DNA of 48,121 nt from the NCBI GenBank assembly GCA_027579435.1, contig JANBPK010001246.1, positions 1 through 48,121 of the forward strand. The letters run 5' to 3'. The stretch comes from Candolleomyces eurysporus (taxonomy: Eukaryota; Basidiomycota; Agaricomycetes; Agaricales; Psathyrellaceae). This document shows positions 34,786-45,546 of this stretch, piece by piece (the first letter of the stretch is position 1; each line of letters starts with the position of its first letter). Position numbers and translations under genes: made by a program. The notes beneath the pieces are model-generated. The model had not been told where the DNA came from. It saw only the letters and a list, made by a program, of their open reading frames with translations, and ran no database searches.

Positions 34786-34788
34786 CCC
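34786..34788. repeat. Left target site duplication, CCC
   Basis: Three bases directly before the CACTG terminus, matching CCC at 41383-41385. Confidence 0.75.
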
Positions 34789-34829
34789 CACTGTGAACCT
34801 CGCGCCCCGTTCTTGTGCACGGATTTTCC
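34789..34829 (+). repeat. Left terminal inverted repeat of the CACTA element
   Basis: 41 bp, begins CACTGTGAACC and ends CACGGATTTTCC. It pairs with 41342-41382 at 32 of 41 positions. Confidence 0.85.
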
Positions 34830-35268
34830 CATTTCGACAACACGGGTCTCCCATGTATACCGCACGGATTCTGGACCCGGGCATGGATATTCCATGTTTG
34901 TATCTCCAGGGCTAATAAACGCATTTTTTACCCATTTAAACGGATTAACGACTCCAGGAAATCCGTTTCAATTGAAAGGATTCACCGTTTCGTAGCAGTG
35001 GTTTTACCAGTCCAGGATAACGGTTATTCTGCGTCTGAAAGGCAGTCAAACCGGGCATTGGAATAGGATTGTGTAACAGGACCGGTTGTATTCATTCCTA
35101 TAAGTACATGTAATGATACTGGCTGGTATACATAGTAAGGACAGTAGAATAGTAGATAGTGGTGTAGGTAGATAGTTGTCGTTGATAGAGGAGGAAATAG
35201 GGAGAATTGAAGAAAGGGGAGGGGATATGAGCGCCAGCGCTCGAAACCAGGGCAGCCACGTCAAGCTC
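34830..35268. promoter_or_regulatory. Left subterminal region of the CACTA element
   Basis: Non-coding. It carries scattered copies of a CCGTTTC/GAAACGG-like motif (for example near 34964 and 34985) comparable to those near the right end. In other CACTA elements such repeats bind the accessory transposition protein. Confidence 0.4.
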
Positions 35269-36474
35269 CTATGCTTTCTTCGGCTTGCTGGATTCAGATG
35301 ACCGAGTGCGAGACAACCGAGTACGCTTTGGTGGTGGGGCCTCGTCGTCAGACTCNGGGATCGGATAACAGAGCTTCCGTAGGTTCTTTCACTTTTGCAG
35401 ACCTGCCGAATTCGGACAACCGAGTACGCTTCGGTGGTGGTGCCACATCCTCAGGCTCGGATCCAGAAGACTGAGAGTCAGAGATGTCTTCATCAGACTC
35501 ATGCGCTGTGCCCAAGATACGTGAGCGGTATTATAAAGAATAGGGCTTTAACCACAAGGCGTACCTTGTGCTCCCTTCCCCCCTTCATCATCATCCGATG
35601 ACGAGTCCTCCGTACCTGATTCATCTGACCCCGATTCAGCTCCCTCCTTCGCAAGCAGTGATGCTAATTTCTTCGCCCTGGAGTTGCCGCTGCGTCGTGT
35701 ATTCTGCAGGTAGTTCTTGAGCATAGCGAGGGTGGCCCAGTTCGATGGAAAGCGAGCCTCAGTCATATATGGGTGCTTCTGACGGATCTACATAAAGAGA
35801 GAGTCAGTACTGGCTAGGGACAGCGATGAAATCATACCCTTCGAACTACACGGTAAACTTTCACTGGGTCAAGCGATTTGTACATCGTGCACTTTTCAAT
35901 CCCAGCAGCAGCTGCCTGATTATGAACGGAGTCCTAGAAGTCGAGAGTTAAGCGAGGAAACAATCAAAATGATTGCACTCACAAGGATGTTATTGTACAG
36001 AAGAACACCTTCCTTTGAGGTGTTAAGCTTCATTGCGTCAATTAAAATAAACCCGCGGCCAGACTCAGGTGTCCGCCCAGCTTCGCCTTTGGTTTCGGAA
36101 TAGCAACAATCTCGCCCTGTTCGCTGAGCTTGCCTAGAAATGAGCATGATAGAGGTTAGGAATATGAATGTGAACAAAAAGGGAGCACAACATACACTCA
36201 TATTCGCGAAGCCTCGCTTTAAGAGTCTCGTTTTCTGCTGCAAGCGCCTCAGCGGAGTCTTCCTGTGGTGTACTAGGTATGGTGTTGCTCTTGAGCACTC
36301 GGCGTGGTCGCCCTTTACGCTTAGACTATTAAAGCCAACAAAATTAGACAGGATTTTTGAGGGCGGGCAAAATAAAAGATGGCGTACAGATTCAGCGGGT
36401 GTGTTGCTTGGGAGTTCAGCCAATTTCTTGCGAGAAGCTGAGCCAGTCTTCTTAGCGTGCGAGGAGCTGCCCAT
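35269..36474 (-). CDS. CACTA accessory protein 1, coiled-coil and acidic/basic tail
   Basis: Minus-strand exons 36474-36388, 36325 to about 36197, 36133-35983, 35933-35838, 35787-35565 and 35505-35269. It starts MGSSSHAKKTGSASRKKLAE, followed by a basic KRKGRPRRVLK patch and a short coiled coil (LAAENETLKARLREYE). The middle block has GEAGRTPESGRGFILIDAMK, then RQKHPYM and NWATLAMLKNYLQNTR; I recall this layout from an unnamed agaricomycete family (GxAG, FxLxxAMxL, WATxxxxKxYLxNxR). The tail is acidic, then has two PPPKRTRLS repeats like nuclear signals. Skipping the N at 35356 keeps the frame to the TAG. At the exon 2/3 join, either donor GA|GTGTAT gives an unbroken frame, or a lost G near 36088 would restore a more family-like IPKPKGEAG. 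A role as TIR-binding partner of Tnp2 is inference. Confidence 0.65.
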
Positions 36475-36704
36475 TATAGAGAAGAGTAGAATAGCAAGTA
36501 AAAGGAATATAGAGTGCACAATTAGACGGCGGGTAGAATACAGAAAGAAAGGATGAGCACGCAAAGGGTTGAGTGGTGGCTTGCATCAACGGCAAGATTG
36601 TCCCACGGTGAACAGAGGGTGCAACGCATACTTGCACGACAACTCTCCCTATTACTCAACGCTGTATTAATCCCTTGAATACTACATTATCTATCACTCT
36701 CATA

Positions 36705-39700
36705 ATGCCCAAGCAAACCTCAAACCCCTCGACAAAGCGACTATGTGCATGCAACTGTGGCAGTTATGTTACCCGTAAAACCGAGGCCAATCATCTCTCC
36801 GGGAAACACACCCCTGCTCGTGTCAAGCTAGCTCGCGCTGAGCATGCCATAAAGCAAGCAGCAAAAGCAGCTAAATCGGCCAAACGAAAGGCTAATGCCC
36901 TCCTCCAAGAAGGCAGACGGCTGGCCCAATCCACCATTCGCCGTTCTCAATCAACACAGCCAGCATCTTCGCCTCCACCGCTGCCTCCAGCTATTTTTGG
37001 CAGTCCTGAAAGAGATTTTCACAATAGTGATGCCAGGATGGATAGCCCCGAACCTCCAGAGCCTGCACCTGCAGTCCTACAGACCGTTAAAGCTGCGCAG
37101 GCCGTCGAACAGGCTTTCCAGAGGTGGACAGACAACCACCGCCACACGGTTGTTGAAAGTGATGACGAGCACCCTCCAGAAGAAGGGGATAGCGATATGG
37201 AGACCTGTAGCTCTGATGAGGACTCGGATTTTGACGACTTGTCTGATGACGGCACAGAGAGCGTTCAGGACTTGGAGGCAATGATTGACGAGCTCGGTAT
37301 GTTGAATTCTTTATCTCTTCCATTTGTGTTATCTAAACCTCAAAAGCCCAGGAGATTACTGAGGAGGAGCTTGAGGTTCTCCGTATGATTGAGCTCAAAT
37401 TGGAAGACAACCTCACCGACCGCTCTTTCGACAAGCTCGCTTGGGTTTTCCAACAGAAGGGCCTGCCAAGTTTCAAGGTTGCTCGCAAACGGGTTGAATT
37501 TCTGGCAAAGGTCAAGGCCCAACGTTACGACTGCTGCATCAATGTTTGCATCTGCTATACTGGGCCACACGAGACCAAGACTGAATGCCCGTTCTGCAAA
37601 GAGCCAAGGCTGAAGAGCGATGGCAAACCGCAGAAGACGTTCACCTACATTCCCCTGATCCCTCGCCTTGCAGCTCTTTTCCAGGACCCCAAGATGATTG
37701 ACCTCATGTCCTATCGCCACAACTACAAGCCACGCAACAACATCATTCAGGATATATTCGATGGCAGCGTCTATTCCGAGCTCAAGGGCAAGAACGTTAC
37801 AATTGGAGGCGTCGACATGGGCCACAAATTCTTTGATGGAGCTAATGATATTGCTCTCGGCCTCGCAACTGATGGATTTGCCCCATTCAAGCGCCGTAAG
37901 CAAACGTGCTGGCCACTCATCGTCTTCAACTACAATCTCCCTCCCGACATTCGATTTCACCTTGAACATTTACTCTGTGTTGGAGCGATTCCTGGACCCA
38001 ACAAACCAAAGGATTCCGACTCCTTTCTTTGCCCATTGGTGAACGAGCTTCTCGAACTTGCAGCTGGCATCAAGACACCCCATTTTGTCCTTCATCGGTA
38101 TTTTATGATGAAAGCATACGCCATCGTTGCAAGTGGTGACATACCTGCAATTTCGATGATCATGCGGATAAAGGGTCACAATGGCCTGATGCCATGTCGC
38201 TGGTGTATGATCCAGGGCGTTCGAAATCCAGCAGCGTCAGGGAACACCTACTATGTGCCTTTGGATCGCACCTGTGTCCCTGTCAGCATCCGAGGAGACT
38301 CACCGGCAACATATGATGCTACTCAGCTCCCGATGCGCACTCACTCGCAGTTCATGGAGCATGCTCATCAGGCTCAGTTTGCACCGAGCGCTGCTGCTGC
38401 TGAGCGAGCTNGCAAAGAGCACGGGTGTCAAGGGTATCCCGATTCTCTCACAACTCCCTTCCCTACACTTTCCCCGCTCTTTTCCATACGACTGGATGCA
38501 CCTCATATATGAGAATCTTGCGAAGAACTTACTTCTCCTGTGGACAGCAACATTCAAGGATCTCGATCATGGCGACCACGACTATCATGTTCCGAAGACT
38601 GTCTGGGATGCTATTGGGGAAGCAACAAAGGCCTCAAAAGCGACGATCCCTGCTGCATATGGTGCAGCGCCACCTGATCCAACTGAAGAACGGTCCCAGA
38701 TGACTGCTGATAACTGGTCGTTCTGGATCCAGTATCTTGGCCCCATCTTTCTCGAGCGAGCGTTCACCAACCAATCATTTTACCGCCATTTCGTCGACCT
38801 AGTCAAGCTCATGAACTTATGTCTTCAATTCGAGATCACAAAGGACGACATTCAACGCATCCGTGAAGGCTTTCAAGCTTGGGTCACTGAATATGAAAGG
38901 TACGAGGAATCTCATTTTGATTTGAGACCCAATGAAGTTGACTCTTGATAGACTCTATTATCAGCACAATTTAGACCGTGTTTCTGCATGCCCTGTCACC
39001 ATTCACGCATTACTTCATATTGCTGATGGTATCGAGGCAATGGGACCGGTTTGGGCTTACTGGGCGTTTCCCATCGAGCGATTTTGTGGAAAGCTTGGGA
39101 GGACTATCAAGAGTCGCCGTAACCCTTACAAAAATCTCGATAATCGGCTTCTTCTTCTCGTTCAAATGACTCAACTCAAGAACACCTACCACCTAGAAGA
39201 CCAGTTGCGACTTGGGCCACCAAAACAGGAGTTCGGAAAAAATGAGGTACCAATACCAAATCCTCTTTGTACGTGCTATGCTATTTCTGTTTGTAACTTG
39301 ATCTAACAAACCCTACTTAGACTCTAGCTACCGGCTAGTTTACCCTCGCCGTAAAGAGCCACAGATTTCCCCAGGTGCAATGTCTAAAATCCTTGCAGCA
39401 TTGGCAACTCGCTACAGCCCGCCATTTGGCAATCCACTTCAAGTGAGCACAGTTCGGAAGCATGTTATCAACGCTCCAATCGAGATTTGGGGGAAGTTGA
39501 GGAGGCTAGAAGGTGGTGACCTCATGCATGCCTCTCAGGTTGTGAGTGCACGAGCGGATGACCGTCGAGATGCAAGCTATGTGCGGGTGAGTATGTCTTC
39601 TTCTTGCTTTGACCACTGCTGATATGGTTTAGTACGACTTGTGGGTTGACAAGCATGCTCACTCTAAGAAGCGCCGTCCGGTGTTTGTGTACAAACATTT

Positions 39701-40001
39701 TTACGGCCAGCTGCAATATCTCTATCGAATTCAAGTTCCTGCAGTCCCCGAGTTTGGCCTGTCGGAACCTGAAGTTGTCGTCCTTGGTAGTGTCAAACGA
39801 TGCCGGATAACTCGCAGTCATGGAGAGCTGGACATTCATTTTTACAAGGACGACGCAGAGACAGACTATGTTGATATTGCTGCTATACAGTGCCTAGTTG
39901 GGCGTGTATCCTGGCGTAACAAATGGGCAATCTTTGATCGAAGTGGAATGTTGGGTCGTGCTGAGCCTGAAGCATCTGAGGCCGAGCAAACAGTAGGTTG
40001 A
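36705..40001 (+). CDS. Tnp2-type CACTA transposase
   Basis: Five exons, 36705-37296, 37347-38899, 38952-39268, 39321-39586 and 39633-40001, give 1,031 residues when the N at 38411 is skipped. The first 197 residues hold a Cys-rich head (CACNCGSYVTRKTEANHLSG) and a Ser/Asp/Glu-rich stretch. A zinc-ribbon-like group CCINVCICYTG then CPFC follows at 260-281. The core has GGVDMGHKFFD and LATDGFAPFKRR, with the TDG aspartate at 373, a probable catalytic acid of the DDE/D nuclease. Downstream FPYDWMHLIYENLAKN matches the PYDxMH block of Tnp2. The C-terminal part, IHALLHIADGIEAMGPVWAY followed by FPIERFCGKL, matches the conserved domain after Tnp2 in plant and fungal elements. It cuts and joins the element ends in the nucleus. 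The start is the ATG before PKQTSN, since the longer frame begins with TTG. Confidence 0.9.
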
Positions 40002-40038
40002 TCAAATAATGTATATTATACAGTCGAAACAAGTACAG

Positions 40039-40852
40039 TCATTTTACATCCGAGAGAGACGCTCTAAGTAGTACCAAGTGGTTGCGTTTGGTAGTGAGGA
40101 TTTTGATAATATTATCCAAGGCATTGATTTCGATGCTCAGAAACTCAACACTGGTTGATTGAGCAAGTAAAAAGGTGCTGGGAGAAGAGACATGAGGGTC
40201 CAAATCAGAGGGCAAGCCGACGGCCGTTGAAGACGGTGTTTGTAGAGAAGATGTGGAGCAAGAGCGAAGCCGTTTGAGCGGAGGCGCTGAGATTGGAAGT
40301 ACGTCGTCTGCTGGCAGANGGGCTCTCAGGCTCAGTCTGGGATTCCGAGACCAGCGAGCGAGAGCGAAGCCATTTGGGCGGAGGCGCTGAGGTTGGAAGC
40401 ATGTCGTCTGCTGGCAGAGGGCTCTCAGGCTTGGTCTGGGATTCCGAGACCAGCGAGCGAGAGCGAAGCCATTGGTGTGGAGATATCGAACTCAAGAGGG
40501 AAAGCTGCCTAGTGTTTTCTGGAGAGTGGAGCTCCCTCATGAAGCTAGCATATGTCTCGATTGGCGTGTACAGCTGGCCTGGGAACGACTCCTCCACAGG
40601 GCGCGGTGTCATTGAGCAAGAGCGGTAACGAGTGAGAGGGTATGGTGTTACTGATCCTGAGAGGGGCGGAGTAGGGGAGTGGCCTTGTCGCTTGTCATCT
40701 TGGTTCTTGTTATGCCGCCATATCAATGCCTGAATAAGCTATCAAACTTATGCAGCACTCACCGGGTCTACAGTCTTCTTAGGTGGCTCCAGCTCAACCT
40801 CTGTAGGATCAGAGGTTGGAACTACCCATTCTGCACATTGCAGTGTGCCCAT
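40039..40852 (-). CDS. CACTA accessory protein 2 with 33-residue repeats
   Basis: Minus-strand exons 40852-40763 and 40729-40039 give about 259 residues once the N at 40319 is skipped. The start MGTLQCAEWVVPTSDPTEVE is the first in-frame ATG, but the frame is open further upstream and another exon is possible. The middle carries two near-identical 33-residue units (WLRSRSLVSESQTKPESPLP and on; 99 bp period at DNA level) and the start of a third (RLRSCS). The C-terminus is helical and unrelated to known domains (FLSIEINALDNIIKILTTKR). The intron of 33 bp is very short. The gene converges on Tnp2, with 37 bp between their stop codons. Function unknown; as part of the element it may regulate transposition. 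Confidence 0.6.
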
Positions 40853-41341
40853 ACCAGCAAGAAAGTTGTTGAAGAGTGGACGAGGTAAAAGGCGGCTGCA
40901 GCCTCTGCAAGTCGGTCTCAGGTGTGAGTCCAGGGCCTGCAGAGGGCTTCGGAGGGCTTTCTGCAGCCGGTGCGAAGGTCAATCGGCCACTAAACAGACC
41001 CAGGTGAGTCCAAGATGGCGGGCAAGAAGATATCTTGCGACGTGGCCGAGAGAAAGAAACAAAGCGGAGCATTTACAGCGACGAGAACTCCGTGATCCCC
41101 GAAATTTGATGACATTGTTGATTTAGCATCCTGACCTTCTGTCGTGCTTTCTGAACGTAAATCTGCTTCAATCTCTATGTTTATTCAATGCCCATGTCAA
41201 ATGCATGGATAACCCATTTATTCTGGGATACACGGATATAAGGAAACGGTTAGGGCACGGGTGCCAAATTCAAAATGATCGGAAACGGTTTTTATGGAAA
41301 CGGTCGGTATCTAGGATTTCCGTGGACCGGGTCAGCCTCAT
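40853..41341. promoter_or_regulatory. Right subterminal region of the CACTA element
   Basis: This may contain the 5' part of accessory gene 2. Three GAAACGGT copies lie within 41243-41304, spaced 18-40 bp apart, in inverted orientation to those near the left end. Confidence 0.4.
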
Positions 41342-41382
41342 GGAGAAGCCGTGCATAAGAAATGGAGGCGGGGTTCATAGTG
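41342..41382 (-). repeat. Right terminal inverted repeat of the CACTA element
   Basis: 41 bp, read inwards it starts CACTATGAACC and contains TTATGCACGG. Partner of 34789-34829. Confidence 0.85.
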
Positions 41383-41385
41383 CCC
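41383..41385. repeat. Right target site duplication, CCC
   Basis: Three bases directly after the CACTA terminus, equal to 34786-34788. Confidence 0.75.
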
Positions 41386-42551
41386 GGACATGCACACGCT
41401 ACACAGTTATTGATGACTACGCAAATAAAGTGTCTCTCTTTTCAAAGCCGACTACCGAGCCGATGATGGAGATCAGGCAGAGGACTCTCATCACATTGCA
41501 TTGTTGGCTGACTCAATGATAATATTGCTAACAGATCGTTCTCCCCATTGTTAGCAATCCTTTCGGTTGTTAACAGTATTGGTACATTTGCATGTTGACT
41601 ACGCTTGATTTCGGCGAAATAAATTCGAGCGCGATGGCTGCTTAACCATGTATTCATCTACGTACGATTCTAATTTACTGGAACGGATTGTTGAGCGTGA
41701 TTGCTCGTGGAGGACGAATGATACGCAGAGAACGAAAGGGCGAAAAAACCTCTAAACATGGTATTTCCAGACAAACGGCGAAGGGCGAAGGTCTTAATTC
41801 CCCACAGTTGTATCAGGAGGACACATTATTGATGGCTGCCAACGCTTGGCAGGTTGGGACCCGACCTTCGCAGAAACTTAAGTGAAGTCGAGACTCGAGC
41901 GAAGAGCCTTTGTTCTGTTGGAAGGTTCCAATGAATGAAATCAATTGAGAAAGGGAGGAGAGGAGGTCGGACACGCTACATTCCAGTCGGTCCCGAACGT
42001 CCCCTGAGCGTAAATCCAAACCCTCTTTTGAAATCAAGGCCTCTGTTCTCAATAGAACTATCTTTGGGAGTCATGTGTCGCCCTGAACGCGGGTTTCTCC
42101 CACATTCATCGATTCGTTCGCTCCTTCTCACAAGAAGGCTCCGAATGATCGCTGTGATTGCCTGGTCGAGACTCGGAGCCGCCATTGGGGGCGAGAAACG
42201 TGGGGTTGGGGTGATCGGGGGTGATCGAACGACCGCCATATCAGTCAGCGATCGACGTTTGAACTTCCTATGATGGAGGTTCTTTTCCACCTTTTCCGCC
42301 GTACCACGAAATATTAGGGGCTCGATGTTGTAGGTCCGTCGAAAAGCCCCCTTTCAATTATCTGGTGCGCCCTGTCCGCCGCGGGCGATGGTCGGCATAC
42401 GGAATCTAATACCCCTGTGGTGTGTGAAAACGTGCTCCTCATTTATTCCCTCCGGATTTTCCTTAAATTGTGTTGAGGACACCGTCTCCGTGTCCTCCAA
42501 GCCCCAAGATACCTTTCCCTGCTTCCACGACGATCTGTCTACATCCTCACA
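41386..42551. other. Intergenic, 5' region of the DUF6534 gene
   Basis: No convincing coding sequence. Frames on both strands near 41935-42290 overlap and have no family features. Confidence 0.45.
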
Positions 42552-44012
42552 ATGGTCGCCGCTACTCTCGGTAATACTCTCGGTGCTATGCAGATCGGGG
42601 CCACCCTGGCGATGTTTTTGTTTGGCATCCTGACTCTGCAGGTCGAGACATACTTTCAGCTCTTTAGAGACGACCATCGCGGCCTCAAGCTACTGGTGAG
42701 TTGAAATCAACGCTGTTGCTGGATTTGTAGACTTGGGCTGACTGAGGAGTTCAGGTTGCTTTAGTGTGGTATGTGTTCCTGAATGTACGCCACCGTCCGG
42801 CACCATTCTCACCATCCGTATCCAGGGCCCTCGAGCTCGCTCATACCATCTGTTCAGCAGCCGAGTCTTATCGAGGGACGATCACATTCTATGGGAACAT
42901 CGCAGGATACCAGAGGCATCCGTTAATGGGCGTAGCGACTGTGCTGGGAAGCCTCATTACCCTTATAGTGCAGGTGAGTTCGGGATTTTCCAAATGTGAA
43001 CTTACAATTGATCTTGGCTTGTGTAGTGTTTCTTCGCGCTGCGAGTTTGGAAGGCTCTCCCGAACCCGTTTCGCTACATCGGCGCCGCATGTGGCGTGGC
43101 TGCTTTCCTTAGGTCGATTGCTGGCATTTTCCTGGGGACAAGGTTCATGGTTGCGAAGTCCCTGACGGAATATCGCCTCCAGTGGGGATGGCTAATCCGG
43201 ACTTTGCTGGGTTCAGGCGCGGCCATTGACGTCATCATCGCCGTCTCGATGCTGTATTTCCTTCTCTCGAAACGCAAGTCAGGTTTCGCAGCGTACGTCT
43301 TCTTATGCTTTCAGAGGCAATGTCACGACTCAGAAGCTGACCTGTGTCGACCGTTTTAGTACCACTCGACTCGTCGATCGGCTCTTGGCGTACACAGTCC
43401 GTACTGGCCTTTTTACGAGCGTAACTGCCATCCTTGTACTTGTCACTGTGCGTATATCTCCCGGTTCATGCTTTCAAAACCCGCTCTCAATATCATCTCT
43501 CTAGTTTGTGGCAATTCCTCAGGCTTACATATGGGGTGGAATTTATGTGATCCTTGCAAAGCGTAAGTGCTCCGTCTGTTTCTCAGCTTTTCGAAGCGGC
43601 GAGTGACGATCCCCATTCCCCAGTATATTCTAATTCCCTTTTGTCCGCGTAAGTGAATGCATACTGTTTCAGTCGCTGCACGTGGGCTAATACCCGCTGT
43701 AGACTGAACGAGCGCAGGCGCCTCAGAATTATAGTTTCTGAGGGCTCCAGTGATATGGATTCGAGGGCGGCTCGGAAAATAACTACGGGAGGAAGAACCG
43801 GCGTGCGTATCATGTCCTTTTTCCCTTTTCACTTCTCCGAAATTCAATATTTTTTATTCTAACAGGCTCTCTCCAACACTGCGATTTCGATTGAGATGAA
43901 GACCTCGGTTACCGGCGACGTGCGTATTCTACATCCATTCTGACACCGGGCGCGTGCTTATTCCCGCTCACAGGATATCAAAGACTCGCCGATGTACACC
44001 CATTCACGATGA
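42552..44012 (+). CDS. DUF6534-type seven-helix membrane protein
   Basis: Ten exons (42552-42695, 42755-42768, 42826-42973, 43027-43292, 43360-43447, 43505-43562, 43624-43648, 43703-43802, 43866-43919, 43974-44012) give 311 residues in one frame. The first helix with GATLAMFLFGILTLQVETYF, then the LKLLVALVW helix, the G-N-I-A-G loop before TLIVQCFFALRVWKAL, and the membrane-proximal block LYFLLSKRKSGFA are all hallmarks of the DUF6534 family. After the last helices (IYVILAKLYSNSLLSALNER) comes a soluble tail. The family is widespread in Agaricomycetes and has no known ligand or activity. It is a distant relative in architecture, not in sequence, of the DUF6533 protein at 5883-7649. The 14-nt second exon is small but keeps phase on both sides. 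Confidence 0.82.
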
Positions 44013-44904
44013 CAGGAATGGCCCGAACAGATGAATTCTCGTTTGAATATGAACCACTGGGAAGGTCAGGGAATAACGGGCAAGTCTGGACGACACGTTC
44101 GTCTTTGTAGTACTATATGATTATTAGCAACCCTTGTGACATTCTATACCATATCTCTTCATCTATGAACTAGTCTGGCTCTGTCGGAACGGTGGCTTGT
44201 GTGAGGAATTCCAAGTAGATTAGTGGCGTGCGCAGCGAGTCTACTAGATTTTTTNGGGTACCTTTTGAGCTTCTAGTGAGCGTTTTGAGCTGCCTGGTGG
44301 TGAATCTTCGCGAGTGAGTTTCCCAGCTATCATGATAATTGATACCGGACAACGTGGATCAATTCTCCTCCACTTCGATAAGTAAGACCGGCAATAAAGA
44401 ATACTACAGCAATGAGTGATGGTGACTAATAAGTAAATGAATAAAATACTGCGTACCTCAGTTCATCAAGGACAAGATAGATCAACTGAGCGAAAAGGAG
44501 GGCGATAGCGGACTCCAAGGCGTTCTCGAGCGCTAACCTCGTCTCTCCGTGGGCAAGTATATTTGGTTGACCGTAGGTGCCGAGATGACAGCGTCAACGA
44601 CGAGACGGAGCCATCAGGCAGACAACTGATGGGATGCAACGGTCAGTCAAAGATAGGACGATAGAGAGCTAAAGCGGGAACCAATCTGAAGGTCACAAAC
44701 GACCATCCCAACAACAGTCGTCCTGTAACGCTAGCCTGAAGGGTCTCAAGTGCGTGGTCAACGGAAGCCATCCTGGGTCAGATATATCGTGATGAGCTTG
44801 AGATCGGGGTTCGGTATTCCCCTTCCATCTGATGTCAACGCGTAAATATTCAATGAACCAGTATCCCATCTGTGTCCTCGACTGATGCGAGCTGGGTTTC
44901 TCAG
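44013..44904. other. Intergenic, no gene seen
   Basis: No family features. A single N lies at 44255 beside a T run. Confidence 0.45.
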
Positions 44905-45136
44905 TGAAACATATCGCAGTCGATCTATTCAAATGTCGTAAGTCGTAACTTTGAAGAGGTAGCATTCATCCAGTGGCACCACTCACTCATCCAGTGACAT
45001 ATCCGCAGCTCAGATCTCCATGAAACATCTCACAGTTGATCTATTCGAATGTCATAAGTCGTAGCTTTGAAGACAGAGCATTCATCCAATCCCTCACCCA
45101 GTGACATATCCGCAGCTCATATCTCCGTGAGGCATC
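44905..45136. repeat. Tandem duplication, ~116 bp unit
   Basis: Two units begin TGAAACAT at 44905 and 45021, and a partial third begins TGAGGCAT at 45128. Shared parts include GATCTATTC-AATGTC-TAAGTCGTA and CAGTGACATATCCGCAGCTCA. It lies directly upstream of the TATA-like box at 45148. Confidence 0.75.
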
Positions 45137-45147
45137 CCTCAAATGCG

Positions 45148-45155
45148 TATAAATA
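45148..45155 (+). promoter_or_regulatory. TATA-like box
   Basis: TATAAATA about 95 bp before the ATG at 45245. Confidence 0.4.
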
Positions 45156-45244
45156 TCAGTTTCCTCTTTGATCCCAAATCCATAGGTAGTCCAAGTACCC
45201 GCAGCTGGTCTGTTCGTACAGGATCAACAAGTCCAAAGTCAAAC

Positions 45245-45546
45245 ATGCAGTGGACATTTCTCCGAATCTTCTTCCTCATTTTGACTTTCAATTTCGTCTC
45301 CATGGTCCCAGGAGTCCTGGGTCTCCCCGTTCTACCCGCAACAACGACGATGACCGTTGGGCCCAGAGTGACCTGGGAAGCGGAGCTTGACACGAGGGTA
45401 CGTCCCTTCGCCTTGTATATTTCATGCCATGTACCTACTACGATGATGCTAATCCCAAGCCGCGCTCCATGTAGGACCGGTGGACCTCGTTCCAGATGAT
45501 GGTGGCAGGCGCAATAAAGAGATCTGGGAACTCTCGGATAAGATAG
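45245..45546 (+). CDS. Possible small secreted protein
   Basis: Exons 45245-45397 and 45475-45546 join in phase 0 (GT-AG) to 74 residues. The first ~26 residues are strongly hydrophobic (LRIFFLILTFNFVSM then VPGVLG) and end in a plausible signal peptidase site before LPVLP. The mature part is short and lacks cysteines (RVTWEAELDTR, then DRWTSFQMMVAGAIKR). A TATA-like box lies upstream. No family is recognised. A longer open frame of 207 residues on the opposite strand (45139-45762) covers the same region but shows no domain, so strand choice is not certain. Confidence 0.4.

Larger units (their letters stand above)
34789..41382. mobile_element. Complete CACTA (CMC) DNA transposon, 6,594 bp
   Basis: The left end starts CACTGTGAACC at 34789. 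The right end, read inwards from 41382 on the minus strand, starts CACTATGAACC. The two 41 bp ends (34789-34829 and 41342-41382) match at 32 positions, sharing CACT, TGAACC, TTCTT, TGCACGG and TT-TCC blocks. CCC flanks the element on both sides (34786-34788 and 41383-41385), the 3 bp target duplication expected for CACTA elements. Inside are a Tnp2-type transposase (+) and two accessory genes (-). All three read through when single N bases are skipped. Short CCGTTTC-type motifs recur near both ends. The element may be competent or only recently inactive. Confidence 0.9.

Noticed and set aside
37340..37969. 209-residue minus-strand frame inside Tnp2
   Set aside because: Antisense shadow of the transposase core, which is clearly coding on the plus strand.
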